NCBI GenBank assembly: GCA_936432065.2
Contig: OW386285.2
Coordinates: forward strand, 181,322,088 to 181,386,087
Origin: Rutpela maculata
Taxonomy: Eukaryota > Arthropoda > Insecta > Coleoptera > Cerambycidae
Reading direction: 5' to 3'
Length of the DNA stretch: 64,000 nt
The translations under genes were made by a program, and so were the position numbers. Positions 54,701 through 64,000 of the stretch are shown here, one piece after another; the first letter of the stretch is position 1; every line of letters starts with the position of its first letter. The notes beneath the pieces were generated by a model, which was given only the letters and a program-made list of their open reading frames with translations, did no database searches and was not told the origin of the DNA.

Positions 54701-54989
54701 CTTCAGCGCCATCTTCGTACAGCCGTTTGCAAAATGTCGAATCAATTAAAGTTAAAGCTACCTATTGCATTACTAGTGATCACCTTTTAGCGAATTTTAA
54801 ATTCCTTGCTAATTACCAAATATTCGACTAGGAACTTTTTTTGCTTTATCTCGAAAACCACTGACTGATTTTAAAGGAAAAGTGTGTACTACAAAAAGTA
54901 CTTAGAATTAAACATACTTTAAGAATATTATACTTCCAAAGTTCCTGTCGTAGAAAAATTTATTTTCGGCGTCGCGACGCCGCAGACGC

Positions 54990-56100
54990 TACTGTCATCT
55001 TTTAACCTTTTATTAGAGGCAGGTGAGTGTCCTACTATCCATAGTACACCTTTCTATAAATCAGGTCCAAACACAAATATAATAAACTACCTGTGTTTCA
55101 TCATGTTCTGTTGTACTTAATATAATTATAGCATACTTTAGTATGGAAATCTATTGTTGAGGGTCGCTCAAAAATTAACTAACATTTCTTTGTGAACAAA
55201 AAGTGATCAAAAAATCATTTTTTTTTTATTTGACAGAAGATAATAGAGTTCATGATGATGCTACTATTGGAAAAGTGTACCTACTTAAAACCCACTAAAA
55301 ACAAAAAGAAAATAAAAAAACTCATACATTTTTTAATTAATTTTTAGTGGATGCACTCGGCGATTTCAAGGAAAAATATACAGAACTTGAAATAACCTCT
55401 GAACCATCAACAATAGGCCTCTTGCATGTGCCGTATATTTTAAATTAATTTATATATATTAATATAGTGTTACTAAACATCAGCAATTATCAAATCTGTT
55501 TTCATAATTTCTAACTGGAAAGTATTTAAATAACCGACTAATATCCGGGAGAAGGGGCATATCTGAAAACACTCATATTGAAGTTGACGTCATCTGACAT
55601 TAGGTAAAGTTGACTACACAATTCTAAGGCGTATAAAAAATGTCGGCATCTTTGACGTTGAGGTAAAGATCAAAGACGCCGGCATTTTTAATTTAAAATG
55701 TACGCTAGCGCTGTCACATGAGTCACACGTTGTTTGCGGGCCTAACGGATTTATTCAAACTTTGTTGAATACCGTCTGTAAAAGAAAGAATAATAAAAAA
55801 TCCTTTATACACTGTGTTTTGTATTAAGTAAAGATTCCAAAAATGCTAAAATTATATTTTGTGCAAGAAGCCTATTGGATAACGTACGTATTTGGTTATT
55901 TTGAGATGACCTTCCCTATCACCTCACTTCGTTTAATCGGCCACTTCTGGGACACCCTGTATAGTTAGTCATGCAATATTTTATTTATCTTAAAAATGTT
56001 ATCGTATTGCATAGCTGTCAAATTTAAGAATCAAGTTAAAAAAAATCAAATTAAAATAATATAGTAGGGCCAGATTTTTAAAAGTACATGGAAATGATTT
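54990..56100. other. No gene seen; one hairpin
   Basis: AT-rich DNA. A hairpin at about 55,638-55,692 pairs AAAAATG.CGGC.TCTTTGA with its inverse around an AGGTAAAG loop. A lone CAGGGTGTCCCAGAAGTGG end (inverted, 55,945-55,966) may be a remnant of a mariner-type TIR. Confidence 0.5.
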
Positions 56101-56424
56101 TTACTTCCCTCGCTTACCGAAGGGAAGTATTGTAATCGTGAAAAAATCACCCTCCGAGATCTTTCCGGAATTTTGCATTTCAAAGAATATGTATTACGAA
56201 AATTAGAGTCATTTAATTCCATCAGTCTGCCTGTCTGTCCGTATGACTAACTGGTAGTCTGGTGTCTGTCTCTCTGTAGGCGCTATATCTACGCAAAACC
56301 ACTTGATGGAGAACAATAATATTTAGTAGGTAGTTGATATTACTGCCAACGAAGAAATGGGATATGCTTCCGTTCAAAATTATATAATATATATTATAAA
56401 AAATATAATTAAGGAAACAAATGT

Positions 56425-57260
56425 GACGGAAAACAGTAACTTTTGGCATGTAGTAAACACAACTTGTCAAGGAAGAAAGATATGAAAAATATACAGAGTG
56501 GTCAACATAAAAAAAATATGAAAAAATGTAACGGAAGGCAATGATACCTTGCATGTAGTTAACACAACTGTTAAAGAAGAAAAATATGAAAATAATATAC
56601 AGGGTGCTTACTCTAAAAAAAGATTAATGAAAAAAATGTGACGGAGGACGATAATATTTCTCATGCAGTTAACGCTACTGTCAACGAAGAGAAATATGGT
56701 CACCCTAAAATAATTAGTAAAAAAAATATGATGGAGGACGATAATATGTCGCATGTAGTTAGCACAAATGTCAAAGAAGAAAAATATTTAAAGACTATAC
56801 AGGTTGGTCACCCAAAAATAAATAATTAAAATAATGTGTTAACACAGTTAACACAACTGTCAAATAAGAAAAATATGAAGGGTGATCAGTGGTCACCCTG
56901 AAAAGTTAATAAGAAATGTGGTGAGGGACGATAATATTTCGCATGCAGTTAACACAACAGGGTGACGGAGGACGCTAATAATTCGTATGTATCTAGTTAA
57001 CACAACTGTCACAGGAAAAAAATATTAAAAATATACAGGGCAGTTACTATAAAAAATAATTATGGTGAAATAAAATTTGAACTGTAGTTGAAACAATTAT
57101 CGAGGATGCAACCTGACATACTTTTAATGAAAAGTATGAAGGGTGATCACTCTAAAAAATAACTAATTAAGAAACGACAGAGGTAGTTGAAATGTAGTTG
57201 TCACTATTGCCAGAAAGAAAACCTGATATACTTTTAGTAAAAAAAAATACGGGGTAGTCA
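56425..57260 (+). repeat. Irregular tandem repeat array
   Basis: Units of about 80-110 bp share GACGGAGGACGATAATAT, GCATGTAGTTAACACAACTG, GAAGAAAAATATG and TATACAGGGTG. About eight degenerate units are visible. A 63-codon ORF at 56,638-56,829 follows the repeats and has no recognised domain. Confidence 0.7.
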
Positions 57261-57299
57261 TCCTACAGAAAAGATAGTGAATAAATGAAAGGTGCTAGA

Positions 57300-58660
57300 G
57301 AGGGATCTTTTGTATAAATACTTTTACAGATTTTATTATTCGATTACAATACCTGCTGGGCAGCCAATTTGAGGAAGACTCTCTATATACACGTCTAGTG
57401 GTGTTTAATTATTATTTATTAAGATTAACGATCAGCAAATTTTTGCTTGAAAGGAGATTCAAATATGCGGTTGTTCAAAAATATATAAAATAAATTACCT
57501 TAACTTTTTTTTCTTGAAACTTTGTGGGAGAAAAATTATATTTTAAAAAATGGCAACAAATTAGTGGTTTCACTTTATCTTAACCATATATGTTTCAAAA
57601 ATATATAAACTGGGATCGTTATTATTAACTATTTGGGGTGCATTCACGATTAATTTAAGGAAATAGCATTTCTTAGATGGCATGTATTTTATACACATCT
57701 GTGGATCAAATCAGAAAGTCAAAAAAATAGTGATTTATTACCTAATATCTATCTGTTCTTCGCATCAATAGATAACTGTGGAGGGTACTTTTGATTTAAG
57801 TGCCATGCAGAAAGGATAACAATGTAAATAGAATGTTTTAAATAACATCACAAGCTCCATTAATTCGCATAAAATTGCCGATAACTATCAAATAAAATGC
57901 AGATTTTAAACTTGCATATGTTAAAAATATGCATATTCGCAACAAATTCATAATAGGTCGTTTATTCAAATACATTATGCACCAGTAGGCAGGTATGGGT
58001 TCCCATCAACCCTTTTCTTCTCCTCATGTATGCCAGACAATACTTGATTTGTGGGCCATCTGCATATACGTTTTCTATAATATTAAACCCTTCTATATCG
58101 TTCACTTAATGTTTTACCCTCATCTGTTGTTCGTCCTTTTTTGTTCATAAGGTAATAAGTTCCTTTTTTTATTTACCTTAACGTATATTTCATTATGCAA
58201 AACCCAATAGTATTTGGAATATGTTAATTTTGTGTAATTTTCAAAAATGTTTAAAATTAAAAAACAATAATGAAACTTTTTTAAATTTTTGTTTCCCACG
58301 TTAGCTTACACAGTAGCACAAATTATGCAACAAACATTATGTTAAATAATTTGATAAAATAAAAACACAAGAACTAAAATAAGCATATCTTCTAAAAAAT
58401 GGCACTGAGGTGTTTTCTATATTTTTCTGTTTTTCTTACTGGGATTCTCCGCTCCATGTATATTTTTCTAAAAAATATGAACACAAGTATCCTGTATTTT
58501 ACTGGGAAATAACCTCTACACCTGTGACTTTTAGTCAAAGGAAGAGTTAAAGGATGTTTTTTGACAAATGATGAGAAGAACAAAAATTTAATAAATAAAT
58601 AAATTCAAAATAACTTTTTAAAAACAATAGTTTTCTTTTAAAACCAAGTTGCATTAAAAA
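57300..58660. other. No recognisable feature
   Basis: AT-rich DNA with short ORFs only. I see no repeat structure that I can define and no protein similarity. Confidence 0.5.
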
Positions 58661-58663
58661 GTA

Positions 58664-58665
<2 letters not shown>

Positions 58666-58710
<45 letters not shown>
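58666..58710. repeat. (TA)n microsatellite
   Basis: Pure TA run. Others lie at 59,226-59,308 and 61,423-61,463, on either side of the transposon at 59,309-61,422. Confidence 0.95.
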
Positions 58711-58711
<1 letters not shown>

Positions 58712-58734
58712 ATTGGAAAATTTCTTGAACCTTT

Positions 58735-59222
58735 ACTATTTATATTCAAAACCAGTTTTTCTTGGGATTTAGGTTCGTTTAAATAAACTAAAAAATATTT
58801 TACGTTTCGGCTAGGGGCCCTTAGCCTTCATCAGAATAATTTTTTTTTTATTGTTTAAATAGTGACAAAACGATATTATAATCTGAAATAAATAATTTTT
58901 TTAAGGTTAATATTTTGTGTACAAAAATTTTTTAATAAGAAATCTTACCTAGGCAGCATGACTTCATGGCATGATATTCCATCATGTTTTTTACTAATAA
59001 AAAAAAGAAAAAACATGATGGAATAACATGCCATGAAGTCATGCTGCCTAGGTAAGATTTCTTATTAAAAATTTTTATTTATTTCAGATTATAATATCGT
59101 TTTGTCACTATTTAAACAATAAAAAAAAAAATATTCTGATGAAGACTAAGGGCCCCTAGCCGAAACGTAAAATATTTTTTAGTTTATTTAAACGAACCTA
59201 AATCCCAAGAAAAACTGGTTTT
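58735..59222. repeat. Foldback repeat between TA microsatellites
   Basis: Arms 58,735-58,985 and 59,010-59,222 are inverted copies (AACCAGTTTTTCTTGGGATT, ACGTTTCGGCTAGGGGCCC, CTAGGCAGCATGACTTCATG). The left arm has about 25 extra bases. The central loop is about 20 bp. No coding potential. Confidence 0.8.
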
Positions 59223-59224
59223 GA

Positions 59225-59308
<84 letters not shown>

Positions 59309-59311
<3 letters not shown>

Positions 59312-61419
59312 TGTCCCAGGATAAATGTAACAAGAGGTATAATGGACCAAAAATTTTGGAATTTTGGAATGGTATTTGGGGATTGAGTCCTGCTTGTTGT
59401 AAAACTAAAGTATACCAAAAATGACTTGATTTGGTGTTCTACAGGGTGTTTTATAAACAAAGTTGTAAAAATCACCACTAATAAAGTACCTTTATTTTTC
59501 AAAATATGAAAAAATTCCACTAAGAAAAATTATTTAGAATGCAATTTTATACTTCTATACCAAATTTCAGGAATATAAAATTATTTTTTTGAAACTTCCT
59601 ATTTTTTCAATAAATTAATATTTTATTTTGAACCATTATTTTTTGTGAATTGATATTTAAAGGTATGTAGAAGCTAAAAGTAGGCTACGAGAAAAGCAGT
59701 GGATACACATTTATCATTTATTATTAACATATCTGACAAACGTAGTCAATATTATCCTTAATTTCTGTTTCAAATTAACGAACCAAGCATAAAAAATTAA
59801 GTGAAAATGGTACTCACAGTGCGTGAAAAAATTTATATTGTGCAATGCTACGGAATTGGCGGTGAAAACTCGCTAAGAGAAGTGGTAAGCCAATTTAATT
59901 TGAAATTTCTAAACACTGCTTTTTCACGTACTCAGGCTATGAGAATAATTAAAAAGTTTCTGGCTACTGGTAGTGTTCTTAACATGAAAAGAAAAATAAA
60001 AGCATATGATGAAGACAATGTTGGGGCTATTATAGCTCATGCCTCTGTTATAGAAAATCCTAGGATGCCACTAAGAGAGAGAGATCAGCTCTTATTAATA
60101 TTAGCAAGTCTGAACTCCAAAGAATTTACAAGGCAAAGAAAATTAGGGCATATAAAGCAAATTATAAACATACGCTTGAAGAGGGAGATGACGGCCGTAG
60201 GTTGGATTTTTGTTTGACCATTGGAGAAAAAATCATGGAAGAGAGATTTTTTCATCATTTCATAATTTTCTCAGATGAATCCACATTCACAACCAATGGT
60301 GTTGTTTCATCTCAGAATTGTCGGTTTTGGGCTTCTGAAAATCCAAATTTTAGAATTCATTGTAGAAGACAATATTATAAAAAAGTGAATGTGTGGTGTG
60401 CCGTTTATTATCACGTTGGAGTTATTGGACCTTATTTCATTGAGGGAAGGTTAAACCAGCACACTTATTTACAGCTTCTTGAAAGATTTTCTGAAGAACA
60501 TTTAAATATTTTAAGAGATATGCCTTCAATTCATTTTCAACATGATGGTTGTCCTGGCCACTCCACAGAAATGGTTAAGAGGTGGTCGAATTTAAATTTT
60601 GGAGAAAATTGGATTGCCAGGAATGGACCCATCAAGTGGCCGGCGAGATCCCCAGACCTATCAATATTGGATTTCTTTTTATGGGGTCCCTTCAAGTAGT
60701 TGGTTTACGCTGAACTACTTCCTCACGATGTAGCAGTATTGAAGCAGAGAATTACAAATGCCGTAAACTCCATACCGTTAGATCATATTCGAAACAGTTT
60801 TAAGGACTTCAGGCGAAGGATCGAAATGTGTGTAGATGTGGGTGGTAGCTACGTCGAATAATAAAAAAAATTGTAAACATTGTTTTGTATTGGTCAATAA
60901 TTAATTTGTTTGTGAATCTGTTATGTTTTTGACATTTATTACTTGTTATAATTTTTAAACCTCATTAATCTTCTGTTAGTAATTGTTTCTTGATTTACAA
61001 TTAGTCCGATTAACATCCTTCTTACATCTCGTATATTCAATTTTTTATTTACCAATAGCCTACTTTTTGAGATGATTAACATTTGCTCATACACAACTTT
61101 AAATATGAATTCAACTCTTAATTCGCAAAAAATGGGAAGTTTCAAAAAAATAATTTTATATTCCTGAAATTTGGTATAATGGTATAAAATTGCATTCTAA
61201 ATAACTTTCTTAGTGAAATTTTTTCATATTTTGAAATATAAAGGTACTTTATTAGTGGTGATTTTTACAACTTTGCTTATAAAACACTCTGTAGAACACC
61301 AAATTAAGTCATTTTTGCTATACTTTAGTTTTACAACAAGCAGGACTATCCCCAAATACCATTCCAAAATTCCAAAATTTTTGGTCCATTACACCTCTTG
61401 TTACATCTATCCTGGGACA

Positions 61420-61422
<3 letters not shown>
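59309..61422 (+). mobile_element. Tc1/mariner-like transposon with ~300-bp TIRs
   Basis: The element is 2,114 bp. The ends GTGTGTCCCAGGATAAATGT and its inverse are followed by nearly matching TIRs of about 300 bp (59,309-59,607; 61,125-61,422). Both ends lie in (TA)n, so the TA duplication cannot be told apart from the microsatellite. It carries one damaged transposase gene. Confidence 0.88.
59807..60860 (+). pseudogene. Transposase of the DD41D-spaced IS630-Tc1-mariner type, two lesions
   Basis: The ATG at 59,807 begins MVLTVREKIYIVQCYG, an N-terminal helix-turn-helix of the DUF4817-like kind. The DDE domain has IIFSDEST (first Asp), FQHDGCPGHS (second Asp) and RSPDLSILDFFLWG (third Asp). 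Counting from the second to the last Asp gives 41 residues between, i.e. DD41D. A frame change near 60,075-60,100 and a TAG at 60,697-60,699 interrupt the gene. The coding similarity resumes with LVYAELLPHD and ends near 60,860. It is probably inactive. The outer transposon at 41,823-54,963 has a relative of this protein. Confidence 0.85.
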
Positions 61423-61469
<47 letters not shown>

Positions 61470-61478
<9 letters not shown>

Positions 61479-61830
61479 CAGTGATTATAAGCTGATATAC
61501 ATTGTACAATAATTTTCAACTTTGTAAATAGAAAACCATTGGTCGCATATACCCATGTCAAGGGGGTAGTGAAGAAAAAGGTAAGCCGCCATCTTGGGAC
61601 GCCTGCCATATTGGATTTAGAACGATATTAAATCTACTATATTATATTGTTCTCAGAACCATAGCTGTGTACAAAATTTCAATCACTAAATTTGACCCAT
61701 ACATACATAACACATAAATAATAATACATACAGGCAGAATAGCCTAAGCTAAGTTTCGCCCATGAAACTTTGTGTTTTTCATTGTCCAATAAAGAAGTTT
61801 ATTATTATTATTATCATTATTATTATATGA
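61470..61830 (+). repeat. Possible retroposon 3' end with (TTA)n tail
   Basis: CATTGTCCAATAAAGAAGTT followed by (TTA)n (61,799-61,828) looks like the tail of a LINE or SINE. A similar tail (GTGAATAAAGAA then TTA repeats, 48,705-48,742) occurs in element L. There is no ORF. Confidence 0.4.
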
Positions 61831-61921
61831 TTCACTTTCACAGCATTACTACTGGAATTATTTGACCTATCCTTTGCGGTCTTAAATAGGATCAGGTGGT
61901 CATCTGAGAAGGAAAAATTCA

Positions 61922-62248
61922 TTTTTCTTCAAGCGTATTAAAATGTTTAAATTATGTCACCAAAAACAGAAGTAGAAGTAGGACATTGTTTTACTAGTAA
62001 CAAAATGTTAGTACCGAATGCCACCGTAGTGGACATTATTTTACTAGTAACATAATGTTAGTTCCGAAAGCGCCGCCGTAGTGGGTATTGTTTTACTAGT
62101 AACATAATGTTAATACCGAAAGCCACCGGTGGCGCGCTATCCACTAGCCACTTGTCATATTGTGTCAACATGTAAGACTGTAGTTTGAATATTTGTACAT
62201 TTATGATAAATAAATGAATTTTTGCATTTTAATACGCTTGAAGAAAAA
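61922..62248. repeat. 24-bp inverted repeats around three ~50-bp tandem repeats
   Basis: Bases 61,922-61,945 and 62,225-62,248 are perfect 24-bp inverted copies. Between them, three units starting near 61,981, 62,031 and 62,083 share TTTTACTAGTAACA, AATGTTA and GCC.CCG. It may be a small non-autonomous DNA element. Confidence 0.65.
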
Positions 62249-62249
62249 A

Positions 62250-62353
62250 TAGTATATATTACACGGAGTAGAACGCCTTTTTTTGTGTTTCGCCCAGTCT
62301 GGGCTCAGCACAAAAAAAGAGTGCGTTCTACTCCTAGTAATATAATATACTAT
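62250..62353. repeat. 104-bp palindrome
   Basis: The outer arms TAGTATATATTA and TAATATAATATACTA, then GGAGTAGAACGC/GCGTTCTACTCC, TTTTTTGTG/CACAAAAAA and GCCCAG/CTGGGC, pair into one long hairpin with small bulges. It begins at the base next to the stop of the family B remnant. Confidence 0.75.
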
Positions 62354-63101
62354 TCACCTCTCAGAGTTAAAAAACTTTCTTATAATATGAGTTGTTTGAA
62401 GAATGGTGGCTTTCTGTATAACGGATATCAAGTAAGTTGGTAAATTCAATTTGACTAAGTTGGCCGTAATATTCTTTGTTACCATTCCGTCCGTCGAAAT
62501 CACTATAGGCACTATTTTAACTTGTTTTAATTTCCATATGTGTTTTAACTCCAAAGCGAGGTTTTCATATTTTGTAATTTTATGGCTTTCAGTCCTAGAC
62601 AGGTTTTGGCGTAAGGGGACCGCTATGTCAATGATAGTGCCAACGGCATTCTTTTTATCTATTAAGATTATGTCAGGCCTATTGTAATCGATGGTTCTGT
62701 CGGTTAATATGGGTCTATCCCAGTAGAGCAAAAAATCTGAAGCCTCAAGTACAGGGGTTGGATTATATTTGTAGTATGGCGGCGGATTGTGTAAAAGCTT
62801 AAACTTTTGGCCTAATTGCTGGTGAATAATTTTGGTCACGGCGTTGTAACGGTTTAAGTAGGCATTATTAGCTAATGCGGGACATCCTGCCGAGATATGT
62901 TCTATAGACTCCCCTATCGTGTTGCACTTTCTGCATCGGTCTTCTTGATTGTTTTTAAGAATGTGTTTCTCATAATTTCGAGTCTTAATAACACCATCCT
63001 GAATGGCTATCATGAAGCCTTCAGTTTCTGGGTGCAGATAACCTTTTTTCAACCATAAGACTGATGCATTTTTGTCGACTTCATTCTTTTCCAGATCGTT
63101 C

Positions 63102-63106
<5 letters not shown>
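62354..63106 (-). pseudogene. Family B endonuclease fragment, 5'-truncated
   Basis: The minus-strand frame is open from the junction at 63,106 to the stop at 62,354. It has a CCHC knuckle (CRKCNTIGESIEHISAGC) and an endonuclease core RPDIILIDKK...IIDIAVP, like the element at 9876-11,087 but clearly diverged. The frame also runs through the poly(A) of copy 10 as a Lys run, which is an artefact of the fusion. RT is missing. There is no TAA repeat at either end. Confidence 0.8.
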
Positions 63107-63132
<26 letters not shown>

Positions 63133-64000
63133 GTAAAAGCCAGTCACCCTTTAAACTCTGTGGCTCCGACACTCACAGAGGGGAGCTGGTAGTACCGGTA
63201 GCCACTCCCCACGCCCGTGGGGTAAGTGACTACTGGGTCCGGGAATCGTGTGCCCTGAGCAGACGTAATGAACCGAGAATGACGGCCTTCTGCATTCTGC
63301 CGGCTAAGATCTCTGCCGAATTTCGGCATGCCGGTATGATCTTAAGTTCCGAAAGCAGTGTGTCTCGTTCCACCGAGGGCTCCTATAATCAGTACCACTA
63401 TCTTAACAGTATGGTCTGGATAGAGTCTGCGGAGTTCGAAGAGCAGATCTCGATATTTTGTCCGTTTTTCCTCCTCCTTCAAGAAAACTCCATGCATTGG
63501 CTTATCCGTGTGCAGCTGCAGAAAGTTGTTGTGTTCTGCAGCTTTAATTTCGGCTTTTCGCCGAGCAGGTTCCAACTCGGTGACAGAGTCGCGATTTACC
63601 CGCTCGACGTCGAAGGAGAGACCAAGTTTATCGGCTGCTCTCTGTGCTGCCTTAAACAGAAAGGCTCCTACCCCTGCATTTTCATGGTCTCGGACCATGC
63701 AGAGGAGGGGATCCGAACTCCTGATGACCTTACAGGCTCCATCCAGAACCATCCTATAATGGAGACTCTCCAAACTCAAGAGTCCACGGCCTCCCCGATG
63801 TCGTGGGAGGTATAGCCGTGGAACGGACGATTTAGGATGCAAACTCCTATTGAGATGCATCTTCTTGCGGGTTCCTACGTCGAGTTGACGCAACTCTTCT
63901 TGAGTCCATTTCACTACTCCAAAGGAGTAGAGAAGGATCGGAACGGCAAGCATGTTGGTAGCAGACACCTTGTTCTTCCCAGACAGCTCTGAAGACCAGA
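63107..64000 (-). mobile_element. Family A copy 10, minus strand, cut by window edge
   Basis: On the minus strand the post-RT region (VSATNMLAVPILLYSFG, about 63,970) is followed by a large internal deletion, the last codons, the 3' UTR with both hairpins (CCCCAC/GTGGGG; CTCTGTG/CACAGAG), and poly(A) (63,107-63,133). The poly(A) joins directly to family B coding sequence without TAA. It is the only family A copy on this strand. Confidence 0.88.
63243..64000 (-). pseudogene. RT/endonuclease C-terminal remnant (copy 10)
   Basis: The frame is open from the window edge to 63,342. A deletion fuses MHGVF to LKEEEKRTKYRD (about 63,485), removing the CCHC knuckle and the endonuclease catalytic core. 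A two-base deletion near 63,355 then shifts the frame before the end. It is closest to copy 8. Confidence 0.85.

Larger units (their letters stand above)
41823..54963 (-). mobile_element. Old IS630-Tc1-mariner-type transposon, host of nested insertions
   Basis: TIRs of about 270 bp (41,823-42,265, interrupted by a MITE, and 54,690-54,963, inverted) share GACAGGAACTTTGGAAGTAT, CGCTAAAAGGTGATCACTAG and GGCTGTAC blocks. Between them lie three pieces of a minus-strand transposase in the right order (54,190-54,700, 48,770-48,980 and 43,328-43,521), split by two 5.2-kb insertions. Without the insertions the element would be about 2.5 kb. The exact tips are uncertain by some 10 bp. Confidence 0.8.

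Noticed and set aside
54967..54982. 16-bp perfect GC palindrome CGGCGTCGCGACGCCG
   Set aside because: Striking in AT-rich DNA and near the right TIR tip of the outer transposon, but one short palindrome without a partner at the left end is not evidence of a site.
62354..63172. 272-codon ORF starting upstream of a Lys run
   Set aside because: The first about 24 codons are antisense-independent 3' UTR and poly(A) of family A copy 10 read through into family B; only 62,354-63,106 is family B coding sequence.

Overview
The window looks like a transposon-rich stretch of an animal nuclear genome, most probably an insect. The grounds are an errantivirus-type (gypsy-group) endogenous retrovirus, insect-type Tc1/mariner relatives, a non-autonomous Helitron, hAT-type and palindromic MITEs, and R2/R4-type target-specific retrotransposons. 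Outside the retrotransposon genes the DNA is very AT-rich. I found no host protein gene, tRNA gene or CRISPR array that I can defend. The species cannot be named from the sequence.

Region 1 (1-21,262) is a head-to-tail array of non-LTR retrotransposons with a C-terminal restriction-like endonuclease (Dong/R4-like: one ORF, Myb-like N-terminus, reverse transcriptase with a YMDD box, CCHC knuckle, PD-(D/E)XK nuclease). Nine copies or fragments of one family (called A here) and one copy of a second family (B) lie in the same orientation. Most end in poly(A) followed by (TAA)n, and most are separated from the next copy only by (TAA)n. The 5' ends are either a shared full-length leader or truncations. 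Two hairpins in the 3' UTR are kept by compensatory changes. A 5S-rRNA-like SINE (21,265-21,655) closes the array and is also flanked by TAA repeats.

Region 2 (21,660-28,570) and region 4 (36,830-41,800) hold no intact gene. They contain MITEs, palindromes, a Helitron (23,990-24,223), a broken non-LTR reverse transcriptase, a 5S-like fragment and long inverted repeats.

Region 3 (28,848-36,560) is an errantivirus-type provirus on the minus strand. It has 250-bp LTRs with no difference seen by eye, a CGCG target duplication, a tRNA-Ser-type primer site, gag, pol and a spliced env. It sits exactly on the symmetry axis of an older palindrome of about 540 bp.

Region 5 (about 41,820-54,965) is a nest of elements. 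An old IS630-Tc1-mariner-type transposon with TIRs of about 270 bp has its minus-strand transposase gene split in three by two inverted, nearly identical 5.2-kb elements in TTAA sites, which together make a 10.7-kb palindrome. A 165-bp hAT-type MITE with a perfect 8-bp duplication sits in its left TIR. The 5.2-kb elements carry 108-bp tandem repeats and nested smaller repeats but no transposase.

Region 6 (55,000-64,000) holds irregular tandem repeats, a foldback repeat in TA microsatellites, a DD41D-spaced Tc1/mariner-like element (59,309-61,422) with a broken transposase, small palindromes, a 5'-truncated family B element and, at the right edge, a tenth copy of family A on the minus strand. 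The recurring theme is target preference (TAA, TTAA, TA, palindrome centres) producing nested insertions.
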